A stretch of DNA of 64,000 nt from Paludifilum halophilum (GCF_002245355.1 NZ_NOWF01000011.1:1-64000), one strand, 5' to 3'. Counted from the first letter of the stretch, positions 18,345-29,107 are shown. Numbers and translations are program-made. The notes: a model not told the origin generated them from the sequence alone.

Positions 18345-19655
18345 TTATTTGATAAACCCTTTGTAATGCCGTTTGATGAGTTGGCTCTCGATATTTTTCA
18401 TCGTTTCCAGAGCAACGCCGACCACGATCAGAAGGGAGGTTCCGCCGATCTGCACCGACTGAGGCAATCCTGCCAAGGAAGTGAAGAATACCGGCAGAAT
18501 GGACACCGCCGCCAGGAATAAAGCCCCCGCCAGCGTCAGCCGGTTCATAACCTTGGTCAAGAAGATGGACGTATTTTTTCCCGGTCGGATTCCCTGGATA
18601 TAGCCGCCGTTTTTCTTCAGCTGATCCGCCAACTGCACCGGATTGATCTGTACGAAGGTGTAGAAGTAGGTGAATCCGATGATCAGAAAGACGTAGATAA
18701 CCATGCCCAGCGGGGCGTTGTAGCTGAGATTGGCTATGATCCAATCAGCAAAGGCATTACCCTGCCAGAAGCTGGCCACCGTCGACGGAAAAATCAACAG
18801 CGACATGGCGAAGATAACCGGAATCACCCCGGCGGCGTTCACCTTCATCGGTATATAGGTGGACTGGCCGCCGAACATTTTACGTCCGACCACTCGCTTC
18901 GCGTATTGTACCTTGATCTTGCGAATCCCTTGCTGAATGAAAATCACGCCGGCCACGATCAAAATGAGAACCGCCACGATCAGGGCTACTTTAACGATGC
19001 TGAGAAACACCTGATCCCCGGCATCGGCGAACTGAGATTCATAAATCTGTTGAGCCGCCGGCGGAATACCGGCAATGATCCCGGCGAAGATCAGAATGGA
19101 AATCCCGTTTCCGATCCCTTTATCCGTGATCTGCTCACCCAGCCACATCAGGAAAGCGGTACCGGCGGTCAAGGTGATGGCGATCAGAGCATAGGTAGCA
19201 AAACTGGGGTTTTCGATAAAGCTCATCCCCAATCCCCCGCCTGCGCGGTTAAAACCGAAAGTCAGTCCGACAGACTGGATTAATGCCAGCACAATCGTAC
19301 CATACCGGGTGACCCGTGCCAACTTGCGGCGTCCCACTTCCCCCTCTTTGGCCCACTGTGCAAACTTCGGAATGACATCCATCGTCAACAGCTGCACGAT
19401 AATTGATGCCGTAATGTAGGGCATAATCCCCATCGCAAAGATGGAAAAGTTCAAGAAGGCTCCGCCGGAGAAAGTGTTGATCAGACCGAACACCCCGGCA
19501 CCGGTGCGTTCAGCCATGGCTTTCAACGCTTCGCTGTTGGTGTTGGGGACCGGGATGAAACTGCCGATCCGAAAGACAACCAGCATGGCCAGCGTAAACA
19601 GGATCCGACTTCGGAGATCCCCCACTTTCCAAATGTTGCTCACGGTTTGAAACAT
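18345..19655 (-). CDS. secY: Preprotein translocase channel subunit SecY
   Basis: 436 residues with ten membrane segments. The plug region GLINTFSGGAFLNFSIFAMG, the cytosolic loops with KIKVQYAKRVVGRKMFGGQ and the C-terminal KHYKGFIK are typical. Together with SecE (52610-52831) it forms the export channel. The ATG at 19655 overlaps the rplO stop by one base (TGATG), so the two genes are coupled, as in the spc operon of Bacillus. Confidence 0.98.
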   Translation of the reverse strand: MFQTVSNIWKVGDLRSRILFTLAMLVVFRIGSFIPVPNTNSEALKAMAERTGAGVFGLINTFSGGAFLNFSIFAMGIMPYITASIIVQLLTMDVIPKFAQWAKEGEVGRRKLARVTRYGTIVLALIQSVGLTFGFNRAGGGLGMSFIENPSFATYALIAITLTAGTAFLMWLGEQITDKGIGNGISILIFAGIIAGIPPAAQQIYESQFADAGDQVFLSIVKVALIVAVLILIVAGVIFIQQGIRKIKVQYAKRVVGRKMFGGQSTYIPMKVNAAGVIPVIFAMSLLIFPSTVASFWQGNAFADWIIANLSYNAPLGMVIYVFLIIGFTYFYTFVQINPVQLADQLKKNGGYIQGIRPGKNTSIFLTKVMNRLTLAGALFLAAVSILPVFFTSLAGLPQSVQIGGTSLLIVVGVALETMKNIESQLIKRHYKGFIK

Positions 19656-20095
19656 CAGAGCACCTCCGTCGTGCCTCCGGCGCTTGCGATTTTTTCCGCC
19701 GCCGCAGCAGAGAACTTATGAGCTTTCACCGTCAATTTGACCTTCAGTTCCCCATCAGCCAGCACTTTCAAACCGTCTTTCATGTTTTTCACCACGCCGG
19801 ATTCCCGGAGCAGCTCGGGTGTGACCACAGTCCCCTCGTCAAACCGGTTGAGTACATCCAAGTTGATCACGGCATACTCCTTCCGGGTGGGGTTGGTAAA
19901 CCCGCGCTTCGGCAGACGCCGATAGATCGGATTTTGTCCCCCTTCGAACCCGGGATAAGTACCGCCGCCGGCACGGGCTTTTTGTCCCTTATGACCGCGT
20001 CCCGCCGTCTTTCCTTGGCCTGCGGAAATTCCGCGGCCCAGGCGCTTCCGGGATTTCCGGGCCCCTTTCGCCGGTTTCAGTTCGTGAAGTTTCAT
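19655..20095 (-). CDS. rplO: Large ribosomal subunit protein L15
   Basis: 146 residues. Begins [20 protein letters not shown], followed by a Gly-Arg-rich extended N-terminal segment that threads 23S rRNA, and ends with the globular part containing [18 protein letters not shown]. The start at 20095 is fixed by GAGGAGGTG upstream; a longer frame to 20158 would overlap rpmD. Confidence 0.98.
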   Translation of the reverse strand: MKLHELKPAKGARKSRKRLGRGISAGQGKTAGRGHKGQKARAGGGTYPGFEGGQNPIYRRLPKRGFTNPTRKEYAVINLDVLNRFDEGTVVTPELLRESGVVKNMKDGLKVLADGELKVKLTVKAHKFSAAAAEKIASAGGTTEVL

Positions 20096-20135
20096 CCTTC
20101 GCACCTCCTCTTCGAGTCTACCTTGGAAAAAGAGA

Positions 20136-20324
20136 TTACTCCTGTACTTCTTTGACATCGATCAGGTGTTTCACCTGGTTGATCATGCCGCGAATCGCCG
20201 GGGTATCGTTTTGGACTACGGTTTGTTCCCGTTTTTTCAAACCCAGAGTCCGGACGGTGACCCGCTGGCTTTCAGGACGGCCGATCAAACTCCGTTTGAG
20301 GGTGATAGCCAGTTTGTTCGCCAC
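20136..20324 (-). CDS. rpmD: Large ribosomal subunit protein L30
   Basis: 62 residues with the L30 fold signature [20 protein letters not shown] and [20 protein letters not shown]. It lies 12 bases after rpsE and 40 before rplO, in spc-operon order. Confidence 0.97.
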   Translation of the reverse strand: MANKLAITLKRSLIGRPESQRVTVRTLGLKKREQTVVQNDTPAIRGMINQVKHLIDVKEVQE

Positions 20325-20336
20325 GATCGTCCCTCC

Positions 20337-20834
20337 TTATCCTAACAGCTCTTCCAGGGATTTTCCGCGCAGTTTGGCAACCTCTTCCGGCCGTTTCATG
20401 CTTTGGATTCCCTGGAGGGTGGCCCGGACCATGTTGATCGGGTTGTTGGAACCGGTGGACTTGGTCAGGATATCCCCGACTCCGGCCACCGTTAAAACGT
20501 CGCGGACGGCACCGCCGGCAATCACACCGGTACCTTTGGAAGCCGGCTTCATCAGGACTTTGCCGCCGCCGTAGTGTCCGATCACATCGTGCGGGATGGT
20601 GCTTCCGGAGAGCGGGATGCTGACCATGTCCTTTTTGGCGTTTTCCACGCCTTTTCGGATCGCTTCCGGCACCTCGGCGGCCTTACCGATTCCGGCGCCC
20701 ACTTTCCCTTTTCCGTCTCCGACGACGACCAGGGCGCTGAAGCTGAACCGGCGACCCCCTTTGACCACTTTGGCCACCCGGTTGATGCTGACTACCTTTT
20801 CATTCAGATCGTCTTTCGCCTGCTCATTCCTCAC
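20337..20834 (-). CDS. rpsE: Small ribosomal subunit protein S5
   Basis: 165 residues. The double-stranded-RNA-binding N-terminal half holds [19 protein letters not shown] and the loop [12 protein letters not shown], where spectinomycin-resistance changes occur in other bacteria; here the loop looks wild type. The C-terminal half has [16 protein letters not shown]. The GTG at 20834 is the start, with AAAGGAGG 8 bases upstream; a TTG at 20855 lies before that site and is rejected. Confidence 0.97.
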   Translation of the reverse strand: MRNEQAKDDLNEKVVSINRVAKVVKGGRRFSFSALVVVGDGKGKVGAGIGKAAEVPEAIRKGVENAKKDMVSIPLSGSTIPHDVIGHYGGGKVLMKPASKGTGVIAGGAVRDVLTVAGVGDILTKSTGSNNPINMVRATLQGIQSMKRPEEVAKLRGKSLEELLG

Positions 20835-20851
20835 GGGTTTACCTCCTTTGC

Positions 20852-21220
20852 TCAAAACTCGAGTCCTCCTTCGCGGGCACCTTCAGCCAATGCCTTGATT
20901 CTTCCATGGTAAAGGTATCCACCGCGGTCGAACACGACCTTTTCAATCCCTTTCTCCTTCGCCCGTTTAGCGATGAGTTCGCCGACTTTACGGGCGGCTT
21001 CCGTGTTGCCGCCGTAAATATTGCTTTCTTTCAGGTCGCTGTCCAAAGTGGATGCCGCAACCATCGTATGGCCTCTTACATCATCGATCACTTGGGCATA
21101 GATGTTTTTCGCCGAACGGAATACGTTCAAGCGCGGGCGCTCCGAAGTACCCATGATCTTTTTACGGACCCGGACATGACGCCGTTTCCGGTTTTTATTT
21201 CGATCTTGTTTGCTGATCAC
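20852..21220 (-). CDS. rplR: Large ribosomal subunit protein L18
   Basis: 122 residues. Basic N-terminus [20 protein letters not shown], then the 5S-rRNA-binding domain [20 protein letters not shown], and the end [20 protein letters not shown]. It binds 5S rRNA with L5 in the central protuberance. The gene follows rplF after 30 bases. Confidence 0.98.
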   Translation of the reverse strand: MISKQDRNKNRKRRHVRVRKKIMGTSERPRLNVFRSAKNIYAQVIDDVRGHTMVAASTLDSDLKESNIYGGNTEAARKVGELIAKRAKEKGIEKVVFDRGGYLYHGRIKALAEGAREGGLEF

Positions 21221-21250
21221 GCCGCTTTCACTCCTTTCTCAGGAACGCGA

Positions 21251-21787
21251 TTACTTCCCGGTTTTCCCTTCTTTGCGACGAATCCGTTCATCGCTGTATT
21301 TGATCCCTTTACCTTTGTAAGGCTCCGGCTGGCGGATCGAACGGATGTTGGCGGCTTGTGCCCCCACTCGTTCCTTGTCGATCCCTTTGACCACGATCTG
21401 GGTTTGAGAGGGAACTTCCAGCTCCACTCCTTCAATCGGGTTGACCTCCACCGGATGGGAGTATCCGACGTTCAGGACTACATTGTCGCCCTTCTTCTGG
21501 GCCCGGTATCCGACACCCGACAGTTCCAGGGTTTTGGAGTAACCGTTGGTCACCCCTTCCACCATATTGGCCACCAGACTGCGGACCGTTCCATGCATGG
21601 CACGGTGCTTCCGCTGTTCACTCGGCCGCTCCACAAGGACTTCGTCCCCTTCCACTTTCACCGCGATTTCCGGGCTCAAGTCGCGGGTCAGGGTTCCCTT
21701 CGGCCCCTTGACGCTGACGGTCGAACCGTCTACATTCACTTCCACCCCATTGGGAATGGAAATCGGTTTTTTACCGACACGGGACAT
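21251..21787 (-). CDS. rplF: Large ribosomal subunit protein L6
   Basis: 178 residues made of two similar domains. [20 protein letters not shown] marks the start and the second domain has [20 protein letters not shown] at the C-terminus, which reaches the factor-binding site. Spaced 30 bases from rpsH. Confidence 0.98.
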   Translation of the reverse strand: MSRVGKKPISIPNGVEVNVDGSTVSVKGPKGTLTRDLSPEIAVKVEGDEVLVERPSEQRKHRAMHGTVRSLVANMVEGVTNGYSKTLELSGVGYRAQKKGDNVVLNVGYSHPVEVNPIEGVELEVPSQTQIVVKGIDKERVGAQAANIRSIRQPEPYKGKGIKYSDERIRRKEGKTGK

Positions 21788-21817
21788 GTTGGTTCACCTC
21801 CATCCTTTCCGCCGATC

Positions 21818-22210
21818 TTACCAGATATAAGCCAGTACTTCGCCGCCTACTTTTGCGTTGCGGGCGTCCTTATCCGTCATAACCCCTTTGGAGGTGGACA
21901 GGACCGCAATCCCCAAACCGCGAAGAACGCGGGGGACCTCGTCATTTTTGGCGTAGACGCGCAGACCGGGCTTACTGATCCGTTTCAGACCGGTGATCAC
22001 TCGTTCGTTGTTGGATCCGTACTTGAGAAAGATTCGAATGATCCCTTGTTTGCCGTCCTCCACATATTCCGCATCGCGGATAAAACCTTCACGCTTCAGG
22101 ATTTCCGCCATCTCCCACTTCAGCTTCGAAGCCGGTACCTCCAGGCTCTCATGGCGAACCAGGTTCGCGTTACGGATGCGGGTCAGCATATCAGCAATCG
22201 GGTCAGTCAT
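21818..22210 (-). CDS. rpsH: Small ribosomal subunit protein S8
   Basis: About 130 residues. Starts [20 protein letters not shown] and ends [20 protein letters not shown], the S8 hallmark. S8 binds central 16S helix 21 and, in E. coli, represses the spc operon. The start is ATG 22210; a TTG one codon earlier is possible. AAAGGAGGG lies 14 bases upstream, and between them is an ATG opening a five-codon frame that overlaps the rpsH start. Confidence 0.97.
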   Translation of the reverse strand: MTDPIADMLTRIRNANLVRHESLEVPASKLKWEMAEILKREGFIRDAEYVEDGKQGIIRIFLKYGSNNERVITGLKRISKPGLRVYAKNDEVPRVLRGLGIAVLSTSKGVMTDKDARNAKVGGEVLAYIW

Positions 22211-22243
22211 CAACGTTCATTCACCCTCCTTTCACTCTCTCGC

Positions 22244-22429
22244 TTACCAGCTCGCTTTTTTCACGCCGGGAATCTGCCCTTTATAGGCCAATTCACGGAA
22301 GCAGATCCGACACAGTTGAAACTTCCGAATGACGGAATGCGGCCGTCCGCACCGCTTACAGCGAGTGTAGGCGCGTACTTTGAACTTCGGGTTCCGTTTC
22401 GCCTTGGCGATCATCGATTTCTTGGCCAA
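22244..22429 (-). CDS. rpsN: Small ribosomal subunit protein S14, zinc type
   Basis: 61 residues, the short zinc-binding form. Four ligands are in [24 protein letters not shown]. The TTG at 22429 is taken as start because AAAGGAGGG lies 7 bases upstream and the product then begins with the family AKKSMIAKA. No second, zinc-free S14 is in the window. Confidence 0.97.
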   Translation of the reverse strand: MAKKSMIAKAKRNPKFKVRAYTRCKRCGRPHSVIRKFQLCRICFRELAYKGQIPGVKKASW

Positions 22430-22478
22430 CTGGATTCCCTCCTTTTTCATAAAATTGCAGTGTCAGTGGCCCTTCTTG

Positions 22479-23024
22479 TTACCGCTGCCGGAAAGGCATA
22501 CCCATCTGGGTCAACAGCTCCCGAGCTTCTTCGTCGGTATCGGCCGTCGTCACGATGACGATGTCCATCCCCCGTACTTTATCCACCTTATCGTACTCGA
22601 TTTCCGGGAATACCAGTTGCTCTTTCAAGCCCAAGGTGTAATTCCCGCGACCGTCAAAAGCCTTGGGGGAAATTCCGCGAAAGTCCCGCACCCGGGGGAG
22701 AGCCACATTGATCAGTTTATCCAGAAAATCGTACATGCGCTCACCGCGCAAGGTGACTTTGGTTCCGATCGGCATTCCCGCTCGCAGTTTAAAACCGGCG
22801 ATGGATTTCTTCGCTCGGGTCACCACCGGTTTTTGGCCGGAGATAATCTCCAGGTCTTCCACGGCGGAATCCAGCGCTTTGGGATTTTGAACCGCTTCGC
22901 CCACGCCCATGTTGATGATGATTTTTTCGATCTTCGGTACTTGCATGGGAGACTTGTATTCGAACTTTTTCATCAGCGCCGGCGAAATTTCCGATTGATA
23001 CCGCTCTTTGATACGCGCTGTCAA
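22479..23024 (-). CDS. rplE: Large ribosomal subunit protein L5
   Basis: 181 residues. [20 protein letters not shown] near residue 30 and the end [20 protein letters not shown] are conserved. It contacts 5S rRNA and the P-site tRNA. The start codon at 23024 is TTG, with GGAGG 9 bases upstream. It follows rplX after 27 bases. Confidence 0.97.
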   Translation of the reverse strand: MTARIKERYQSEISPALMKKFEYKSPMQVPKIEKIIINMGVGEAVQNPKALDSAVEDLEIISGQKPVVTRAKKSIAGFKLRAGMPIGTKVTLRGERMYDFLDKLINVALPRVRDFRGISPKAFDGRGNYTLGLKEQLVFPEIEYDKVDKVRGMDIVIVTTADTDEEARELLTQMGMPFRQR

Positions 23025-23051
23025 GAGTCCCTTCCTCCTTTCCTAGCCGTT

Positions 23052-23432
23052 TTATTTATCCAGCGCTTCACCGGATTTTTTGGCGTAACGAACTTTTTTT
23101 TGCTTGCCACCCTTGCCTTCTACAAACTTGTAACCGATACGAGTCGGTTCCTTGCTCTGCGGATCCTCAACCATCAAATTGGACAAGTGAACCGGCGCTT
23201 CCTGCTCGATGATGCCCCCCTGAGGGTTATCCTGGGTCGGACGGGTGTGTTTCTTTACCATGTTCACACCTTCCACCAGGGCCCGCTGTTCGTTCGGGTA
23301 TACCTTGAGCACCCGCCCTTTGGTATAAACCATCTTTCCGTTCTTATCACGGGTCGGAGCATCTTTTCCACGCAACACGATCACAGTATCGCCCTTTTTG
23401 ATATGCACCTTGTTCGGACGTTTGGTCTCCAT
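23052..23432 (-). CDS. rplX: Large ribosomal subunit protein L24, with insert
   Basis: 126 residues against about 103 in Bacillus subtilis. The KOW core ([13 protein letters not shown]) and the middle [20 protein letters not shown] are normal. The extra length comes from an N-terminal METKRPNK extension, an insert of about ten residues after GKD ([15 protein letters not shown] region) and a longer loop GKGGKQKK near the end. L24 starts 50S assembly. AAGGAGGTG precedes the ATG at 23432. Confidence 0.96.
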   Translation of the reverse strand: METKRPNKVHIKKGDTVIVLRGKDAPTRDKNGKMVYTKGRVLKVYPNEQRALVEGVNMVKKHTRPTQDNPQGGIIEQEAPVHLSNLMVEDPQSKEPTRIGYKFVEGKGGKQKKVRYAKKSGEALDK

Positions 23433-23476
23433 GCTCGGCACCTCCTTACTCACCGGAAATCAGATGTACGCCGCGA

Positions 23477-23845
23477 TTAAAGCACTTCCGGCGCCAGTGA
23501 AATGATTTTCATGAAATCCCGTTCCCGGAGTTCCCGGGCCACCGGTCCGAAGATCCGGGTTCCGCGCGGGCTTTTATCGTCGCGAATCACCACAGCGGCG
23601 TTTTCATCGAAGCGAATGTAGGATCCGTCATTCCGACGGGTGGATCGGGCCGCCCGAACAATGACGCACCTTACGACGTCTCCCTTCTTGACAACGCCCC
23701 CGGGTGTTGCTTGTTTTACCGTGGCAACGATGACGTCACCGATCCCTGCCGACTTGCGTTTGGATCCGCCCAAAACCTTAATGCACATCAGTTCCCTCGC
23801 ACCGGAATTATCCGCGGCACGGAGGCGGGTTTGCGGCTGAATCAT
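23477..23845 (-). CDS. rplN: Large ribosomal subunit protein L14
   Basis: 122 residues, standard length. [20 protein letters not shown] at the N-terminus and [20 protein letters not shown] at the C-terminus are diagnostic. L14 lies at the subunit interface and is the docking point of RsfS. Confidence 0.98.
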   Translation of the reverse strand: MIQPQTRLRAADNSGARELMCIKVLGGSKRKSAGIGDVIVATVKQATPGGVVKKGDVVRCVIVRAARSTRRNDGSYIRFDENAAVVIRDDKSPRGTRIFGPVARELRERDFMKIISLAPEVL

Positions 23846-23876
23846 CGGTCTCCCTCCTTCCGCCAGTCAAATAAAC

Positions 23877-24140
23877 TTAAACGATCACGGCTTCTTCCAC
23901 GATCTCAACCAGGCGCCACCGTTTATCCTTGGACAGCGGCCGGGTTTCCATAATCCGGACAACGTCGCCGACTTTGGCTTGGTTTTCTTCATCGTGTGCT
24001 TTGAACTTCTTGCTGTACTTGACCCGCTTCCCGTACAGGGAGTTACGCTTGTAGGTCTCGACTGCGACGACGATCGTTTTGTCCATCTTGTCGCTGATGA
24101 CCTTGCCGACACGTACCTTCCGGCTGTTTCGTTCGGTCAT
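23877..24140 (-). CDS. rpsQ: Small ribosomal subunit protein S17
   Basis: 87 residues, OB-fold. [20 protein letters not shown] and the motif [20 protein letters not shown] plus [20 protein letters not shown] identify it. The start overlaps the rpmC stop by four bases. Confidence 0.98.
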   Translation of the reverse strand: MTERNSRKVRVGKVISDKMDKTIVVAVETYKRNSLYGKRVKYSKKFKAHDEENQAKVGDVVRIMETRPLSKDKRWRLVEIVEEAVIV

Positions 24141-24349
24141 GCTTGTTTCCTCCTTTCGATTCCCAGTTCACGCTCCCGAATCACCGTCTTGGCGCGGGCG
24201 ATATCTTTGCGAACCTGGCGGATCCGGGCGGGATTATCCAACTGCCCGGTTGCCGCCTGGAACCGGAGGTTGAACAATTCTTCTTTCAGCGAGGCTAACT
24301 TCTGTTCAATTTCCGCGGTGGTCATCTCAATCAGCTCTTTAGCTTTCAT
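24137..24349 (-). CDS. rpmC: Large ribosomal subunit protein L29
   Basis: About 70 residues, two long helices: [20 protein letters not shown] and [20 protein letters not shown]. It lies at the tunnel exit next to L23 and helps dock SRP and trigger factor. The ATG at 24349 overlaps the end of rplP by 11 bases. An ATG at 24370 has no better ribosome site. Confidence 0.95.
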   Translation of the reverse strand: MKAKELIEMTTAEIEQKLASLKEELFNLRFQAATGQLDNPARIRQVRKDIARAKTVIRERELGIERRKQA

Positions 24350-24773
24350 CTTGTCCACCACCCGCCTCATCTCGAATTACGAATTTCGTCTTGATCGGAA
24401 GTTTGTTGGCCGCCAGCCGCATCGCTTCGCGGGCCACATGTTCAGGCACACCGGCCAGCTCGAACATGATCTTGCCCGGCTTGACGACTGCCACCCATTT
24501 TTCCGGAGAACCTTTACCGGAACCCATCCGAACTTCCAAAGGTTTTTGAGTGATCGGTTTATCCGGGAAAATTTTGATCCAAACTTTCCCACCCCGCTTG
24601 ATGTAACGGGTCATCGCGATACGAGCCGCCTCGATCTGCCGGTTGGTGATCCAGGAAGGTTCCAGCGCTTGCAGACCGTATTCGCCAAACGCGACTTCCG
24701 TCCCGCCTTTGGCCCGGCCTCTCATGCGACCGCGATGTTCCTTACGAAACTTCGTGCGTTTCGGCATTAACAT
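24339..24773 (-). CDS. rplP: Large ribosomal subunit protein L16
   Basis: 144 residues. [20 protein letters not shown] at the start and the A-site loop [20 protein letters not shown] are typical. L16 shapes the tRNA-binding A site; the Arg residue hydroxylated in some bacteria lies in the EEDGRMR-like region of other species. The start is 24773, fitting the end of rpsC (24775), which leaves a one-base gap. Confidence 0.97.
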   Translation of the reverse strand: MLMPKRTKFRKEHRGRMRGRAKGGTEVAFGEYGLQALEPSWITNRQIEAARIAMTRYIKRGGKVWIKIFPDKPITQKPLEVRMGSGKGSPEKWVAVVKPGKIMFELAGVPEHVAREAMRLAANKLPIKTKFVIRDEAGGGQDES

Positions 24774-24774
24774 G

Positions 24775-25434
24775 TTACTTGCCTCCTTCCGCGTCTCCCT
24801 TTTTCTTGGCCGGGAGAACCTCACCGCGGTAGATCCACACCTTCACACCGATTCTTCCGTAGGTGGTGTGGGCTTCCGCCATACCGTAATCGATATCCGC
24901 ACGCAGGGTGTGCAGCGGAACCGTTCCTTCATTGTATCCTTCGGTCCGGGCGATGTCCGCACCGCCGAGACGACCGCTCACCTGGGTGCGCACCCCTTTG
25001 GCTCCAGAGCGAAGGGTCCGCTGGATGGTCTGTTTCATCGCGCGGCGGAAAGAAATCCGGCGCTCCAGCTGTTGAGCGATATTTTCCGCTACCAGACGTG
25101 CATCCAGTTCGGGGTTTTTAACCTCGTTAATATTGATGTGCACTTTCTTGCCGGTCAATTTGGTCAGAGCTTGGCGCAGGGCTTCCACTTCGGAACCGCC
25201 TTTTCCGATCACCATCCCCGGCTTGGCGGTGTGAATGGTCAGATTGACTCGGTTCGCGGCCCGCTCGATTTCCACCGTGGAAACCGCCGCATCCTTCAGG
25301 CGTTTCGCCAGAAACTCACGGATCTCAATGTCTTCATGCAACATGTCGGCATAGTCCTTGCCGCCGTACCACTTGGATTCCCAATCGCGGATGACGCCGA
25401 CACGCAACCCTACCGGGTTAACTTTCTGACCCAC
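24775..25434 (-). CDS. rpsC: Small ribosomal subunit protein S3
   Basis: 219 residues. [20 protein letters not shown] at the N-terminus, KH domain with [19 protein letters not shown] near residue 75, and C-terminal domain with [21 protein letters not shown]3 lines the mRNA entry and has helicase activity with S4. It follows rplV after 20 bases. Confidence 0.98.
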   Translation of the reverse strand: MGQKVNPVGLRVGVIRDWESKWYGGKDYADMLHEDIEIREFLAKRLKDAAVSTVEIERAANRVNLTIHTAKPGMVIGKGGSEVEALRQALTKLTGKKVHININEVKNPELDARLVAENIAQQLERRISFRRAMKQTIQRTLRSGAKGVRTQVSGRLGGADIARTEGYNEGTVPLHTLRADIDYGMAEAHTTYGRIGVKVWIYRGEVLPAKKKGDAEGGK

Positions 25435-25454
25435 GGATCAATCCCTCCTTCTTT

Positions 25455-25796
25455 CTATTTCTCCGATACGACCACTGTAATGTGGCTGGTTCGCTTGTTG
25501 ATTCGAGTGGCGCGCCCCATCGCACGGGGGCGGAACCGTTTCATAGTCGGCCCTTCGTCCACCAGCGCTTTCTCCACAACCAGCTCTTCCGGATTCAGGT
25601 TGTAGTTGTGCTCCGCGTTGGCGACTGCCGATTTGAGTACCTTCTCAATCACCGGTGAAGCCGCGCGAGGCGTGAATTTCAAAATGGCCAGGGCCTCACC
25701 CACGCTCTTGCCGCGGATCAGGTCGATGACCAACCGTGCCTTGCGGGGAGCGATCCGCACATAGCGGGCAACAGCTTTGGCTTGAGTCGCTTCCAT
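25455..25796 (-). CDS. rplV: Large ribosomal subunit protein L22
   Basis: 113 residues. [20 protein letters not shown] and the beta-hairpin tip [17 protein letters not shown], which lines the exit tunnel and is where macrolide resistance changes arise; it appears unaltered. Two adjacent ATG codons (25799 and 25796) follow GGAGG by 4 and 7 bases; the second is used. Confidence 0.97.
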   Translation of the reverse strand: MEATQAKAVARYVRIAPRKARLVIDLIRGKSVGEALAILKFTPRAASPVIEKVLKSAVANAEHNYNLNPEELVVEKALVDEGPTMKRFRPRAMGRATRINKRTSHITVVVSEK

Positions 25797-25828
25797 CATC
25801 TGACCTCCTCTCGTGTCAATCGGCCCGT

Positions 25829-26110
25829 TTACCGTTTGCGGGTTTTTTTGTCGTCCCCGGCATGGCCTTTGAACGTCCGCGTAGTGACGAACTCGCCCAG
25901 CTTGTGGCCGACCATATCTTCGGTCACGTATACCGGGACATGTTTGCGTCCGTCATGCACAGCGATGGTGTGACCGATGAATTCGGGGAAAATGGTGGAA
26001 CGACGGGACCAGGTCTTGATCACCTTCTTGTCGTTCTTCTCATTCAATTCCCGGACTTTTTTCAACAAATGATTGTCTGCAAAAGGCCCTTTTTTCAGGC
26101 TGCGACCCAT
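25829..26110 (-). CDS. rpsS: Small ribosomal subunit protein S19
   Basis: 93 residues. [20 protein letters not shown] at the start and [20 protein letters not shown] in the middle identify it. It pairs with S13 in the 30S head. Confidence 0.98.
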   Translation of the reverse strand: MGRSLKKGPFADNHLLKKVRELNEKNDKKVIKTWSRRSTIFPEFIGHTIAVHDGRKHVPVYVTEDMVGHKLGEFVTTRTFKGHAGDDKKTRKR

Positions 26111-26152
26111 GCATCCAACCCCCCTTCGATCGTTTCGTCACGGAAAAACGAA

Positions 26153-26992
26153 TTACTTTTTCTTCTTCTTGCGACGACGGACGATATATTTGTCGGACGG
26201 CTTGTTTTTCTTCCTGGTTTTGTAACCGACAGTCGGTTGGCCCCAGGGAGACAGCGGGGACTTGCGTCCGATCGGAGCGCGCCCTTCACCACCGCCGTGG
26301 GGGTGATCCGCCGGGTTCATCACAGAACCGCGAACCGTCGGGCGTACCCCTTTCCAGCGGGAACGACCGGCTTTGCCGACGTTGATCAGCTCGTGGTCCA
26401 GATTGCCGACCTGACCAAGTGTAGCGCGGCATTCCTGACGAACCATCCGCGTCTCGCCGGAAGTCAGACGGAGAATCGCATACTTACCGTCTTTCCCCAA
26501 CAACTGAGCCTGCCCGCCTGCAGCGCGAACCATCTTTCCGCCGGCGCCGGGCTTCATCTCGATGTTGTGAACGGTGGAGCCCACCGGAATGTTTTTCAAC
26601 GGGAGCGCATTGCCCACCTTGATATCCGCATCAGGACCGGACAAAACGGTTTCGCCCACTTCCAACCCTTTCGGATGAAGGATATAGCGCTTCTCCCCAT
26701 CCGCATAGTGGATCAGAGCAATGTTGGCGGAACGGTTCGGATCGTATTCGACGGTGGCAACTTTACCGGGTATGCCGTCTTTGTTCCGTTTGAAATCGAT
26801 GATCCGATACTTCCGCTTGTGTCCGCCGCCTTGATGGCGCGTCGTAATGCGGCCTTGGTTATTGCGGCCCGCTTTTTTGATCAAGTTGGTCATCAGAGAT
26901 TTTTTCGGCTTGTCAGTGGTGATCTCATCAAAGGTGGATACCGTCATCCGCCGGCGACCCGGAGAGGTCGGTTTAAAATGCTTGATGCCCAT
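26153..26992 (-). CDS. rplB: Large ribosomal subunit protein L2
   Basis: 279 residues. Contains [20 protein letters not shown] and the peptidyl-transferase-proximal segment [20 protein letters not shown] with the conserved His. The C-terminus is very basic (RRRKKKKK). L2 is required for subunit joining and peptide bond formation. Confidence 0.98.
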   Translation of the reverse strand: MGIKHFKPTSPGRRRMTVSTFDEITTDKPKKSLMTNLIKKAGRNNQGRITTRHQGGGHKRKYRIIDFKRNKDGIPGKVATVEYDPNRSANIALIHYADGEKRYILHPKGLEVGETVLSGPDADIKVGNALPLKNIPVGSTVHNIEMKPGAGGKMVRAAGGQAQLLGKDGKYAILRLTSGETRMVRQECRATLGQVGNLDHELINVGKAGRSRWKGVRPTVRGSVMNPADHPHGGGEGRAPIGRKSPLSPWGQPTVGYKTRKKNKPSDKYIVRRRKKKKK

Positions 26993-27020
26993 GGAATGTT
27001 CCCTCCTTTACTTCGGAATA

Positions 27021-27308
27021 TTAAACTTCAAAGATCTCGATGCCTTTGCTGTCGTCGGTGAGCTTGACGATCGCCTTTTTGCGGTTCGGGGTACGGCCTT
27101 CATAGCGCCCCATCCGCTTCGGCTTGCCCTTGACCCGCATCGTGTTGACTTGGGCCACTTTCACATCGAAAATCTTTTCGATCGCTTTTTTGATTTCCGT
27201 CTTGTTGGCCTTCAAATCCACTTCGAAGGTATACTTGTTCTCTTCCATGAAATCAGTGGTCTTTTCCGTCACCAGCGGGCGACGGATGATATCGCGAGGA
27301 TCCTTCAC
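27021..27308 (-). CDS. rplW: Large ribosomal subunit protein L23
   Basis: 95 residues. [20 protein letters not shown] and [20 protein letters not shown] are typical. It is the main docking site of SRP and trigger factor at the tunnel exit. The ATG overlaps the rplD stop (ATGA at 27305-27308). Confidence 0.98.
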   Translation of the reverse strand: MKDPRDIIRRPLVTEKTTDFMEENKYTFEVDLKANKTEIKKAIEKIFDVKVAQVNTMRVKGKPKRMGRYEGRTPNRKKAIVKLTDDSKGIEIFEV

Positions 27309-27931
27309 TGCCCCAGCACCTCCTCTACGCGGGACACCGCATCCCGGGTGATGATCACTTTATCGTGATCCAGCACATCCAGGACGTTCAACCCCTTCGC
27401 ATCGACAAGCTTCACTCCGGGGATGTTCCGCGCGGACAGAGCGACATTTTCGTCGTAGCCGTTGCTGACAACCAACGCTTTTTGGCCCGCTTCCAAGTTG
27501 GAAAGCAGCTTGACCATTTCTTTGGTCTTCGGTGCATCGAAGCTGAGTTGGTCGAGCACGACCAGGGTGTCGTTCTTCACTTTGGAAGACAGCGCGGAAC
27601 GGATAGCCAAACGGCGCACCTTTTTCGGCAGCTTGTAATTGTAGGTGCGCGGTGTCGGACCGAACACAACGCCCCCGCCGACCCAGATCGGGGAACGGAT
27701 ACTACCGTGACGGGCGCGACCCGTACCTTTTTGTTTCCAAGGTTTGCGTCCGCCGCCGCGCACGGCTGCACGGTTTTTGACAGCATGGGTCCCGCGGCGC
27801 TGAGATGCCTGCTGCATCACGACAGCGTCATGCAGAACCGCTTCGTTGGGCTCAATGCCGAATACCGATTCGGATAATTCCATTTCGCCCACTGGACTGC
27901 CGTTCATGTCAAGTACGTTTATTTTCGGCAT
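27305..27931 (-). CDS. rplD: Large ribosomal subunit protein L4
   Basis: 208 residues. The extended loop with [20 protein letters not shown] reaches the exit tunnel and is the erythromycin-linked region; it looks wild type. In E. coli L4 also represses the S10 operon; a similar function here is unproven. Confidence 0.98.
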   Translation of the reverse strand: MPKINVLDMNGSPVGEMELSESVFGIEPNEAVLHDAVVMQQASQRRGTHAVKNRAAVRGGGRKPWKQKGTGRARHGSIRSPIWVGGGVVFGPTPRTYNYKLPKKVRRLAIRSALSSKVKNDTLVVLDQLSFDAPKTKEMVKLLSNLEAGQKALVVSNGYDENVALSARNIPGVKLVDAKGLNVLDVLDHDKVIITRDAVSRVEEVLGQ

Positions 27932-27960
27932 ATCGTCTCCTCCTTTCCCGGCACGTTTGA

Positions 27961-28596
27961 TTACCGAGCTTTCACTGCAGACCGAATCGTCACATAGCTG
28001 TTTTTCGGCCCCGGGATGGAACCCCTTACGAGAACCAAGTTCTTATCCGTGTCCACTTTCACCACTTCCAGGTTTTGCACGGTCACTTTTTCCCCGCCCA
28101 TGCGTCCCGGCAAGGTTTGACCCTTGAAGACGCGCATCGGGTCAATCGCGCCCAAAGCACCCGGGCCGCGATGATAGCGAGAACCGTGAGTCATGGGGCC
28201 GCGGGCTTGATTGTGCCGTTTGATCGCACCGGTAAACCCTTTCCCCTTCGACGTGGCGGTGATATCAACGACATCACCTTCGTTGAACAAGTCCGCTTTC
28301 ACTTCCTGCCCCAGCTCGTAATCCGCCGGGTTCATACCGCGGATTTCCCTCACGAAACGCTTCGGAACCGCACCCGCTTTTTTGGCGTGACCCGTTTCCG
28401 GTCGGTTGGCGCGATGTTCCTTTTTATCCGCGAAACCGAGCTGAACGGATTCGTAACCGTCGCTCGCCTTTTCCTTCTTTTGAAGGATGGTGCAGGGGCC
28501 TGCGCTAATCACCGTAACGGGAATCAACGTTCCGTCTTCGGTGAACACTTGAGTCATCCCCAGTTTTTTACCGAGCAACCCTTTCACGTCGTACAC
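27961..28596 (-). CDS. rplC: Large ribosomal subunit protein L3
   Basis: 211 residues. [20 protein letters not shown] at the N-terminus and the loop [20 protein letters not shown] that approaches the peptidyl transferase centre, with [19 protein letters not shown] after it. L3 nucleates 50S assembly. AGGAGGTG precedes the ATG. Confidence 0.98.
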   Translation of the reverse strand: MYDVKGLLGKKLGMTQVFTEDGTLIPVTVISAGPCTILQKKEKASDGYESVQLGFADKKEHRANRPETGHAKKAGAVPKRFVREIRGMNPADYELGQEVKADLFNEGDVVDITATSKGKGFTGAIKRHNQARGPMTHGSRYHRGPGALGAIDPMRVFKGQTLPGRMGGEKVTVQNLEVVKVDTDKNLVLVRGSIPGPKNSYVTIRSAVKAR

Positions 28597-28623
28597 CTCC
28601 TACCAACAGGTTTTCGTTTATGC

Positions 28624-29058
<435 letters not shown>

Positions 29059-29060
29059 TC

Positions 29061-29089
29061 ATTATATACAAATCTAAAGGCGGATGCAA
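29061..29089 (-). promoter_or_regulatory. Sigma-A promoter of the S10-spc-alpha cluster
   Basis: -35 TTGCAT (29089-29084), 17-base spacer, perfect -10 TATAAT (29066-29061) on the minus strand. It drives about 15 kb of ribosomal genes. The -35 box lies inside a perfect hairpin (29079-29107). Confidence 0.92.
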
Positions 29090-29107
29090 GGAAAGGATGC
29101 ATCCGCC
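29079..29107 (-). repeat. Perfect 10-bp inverted repeat over the S10 promoter -35 box
   Basis: GGCGGATGCA (29079-29088) and TGCATCCGCC (29098-29107) are exact reverse complements with a 9-base spacer. On the minus strand the hairpin is followed by TTTAGATTTG, so it could end transcripts arriving from upstream, or serve as an operator, because the 3' arm contains the TTGCAT -35. Confidence 0.75.

Noticed and set aside
20906-22558. A 550-codon open frame on the plus strand opposite rplR-rplF-rpsH-rpsN
   Set aside because: It spans four real genes on the other strand and is a composition artefact.
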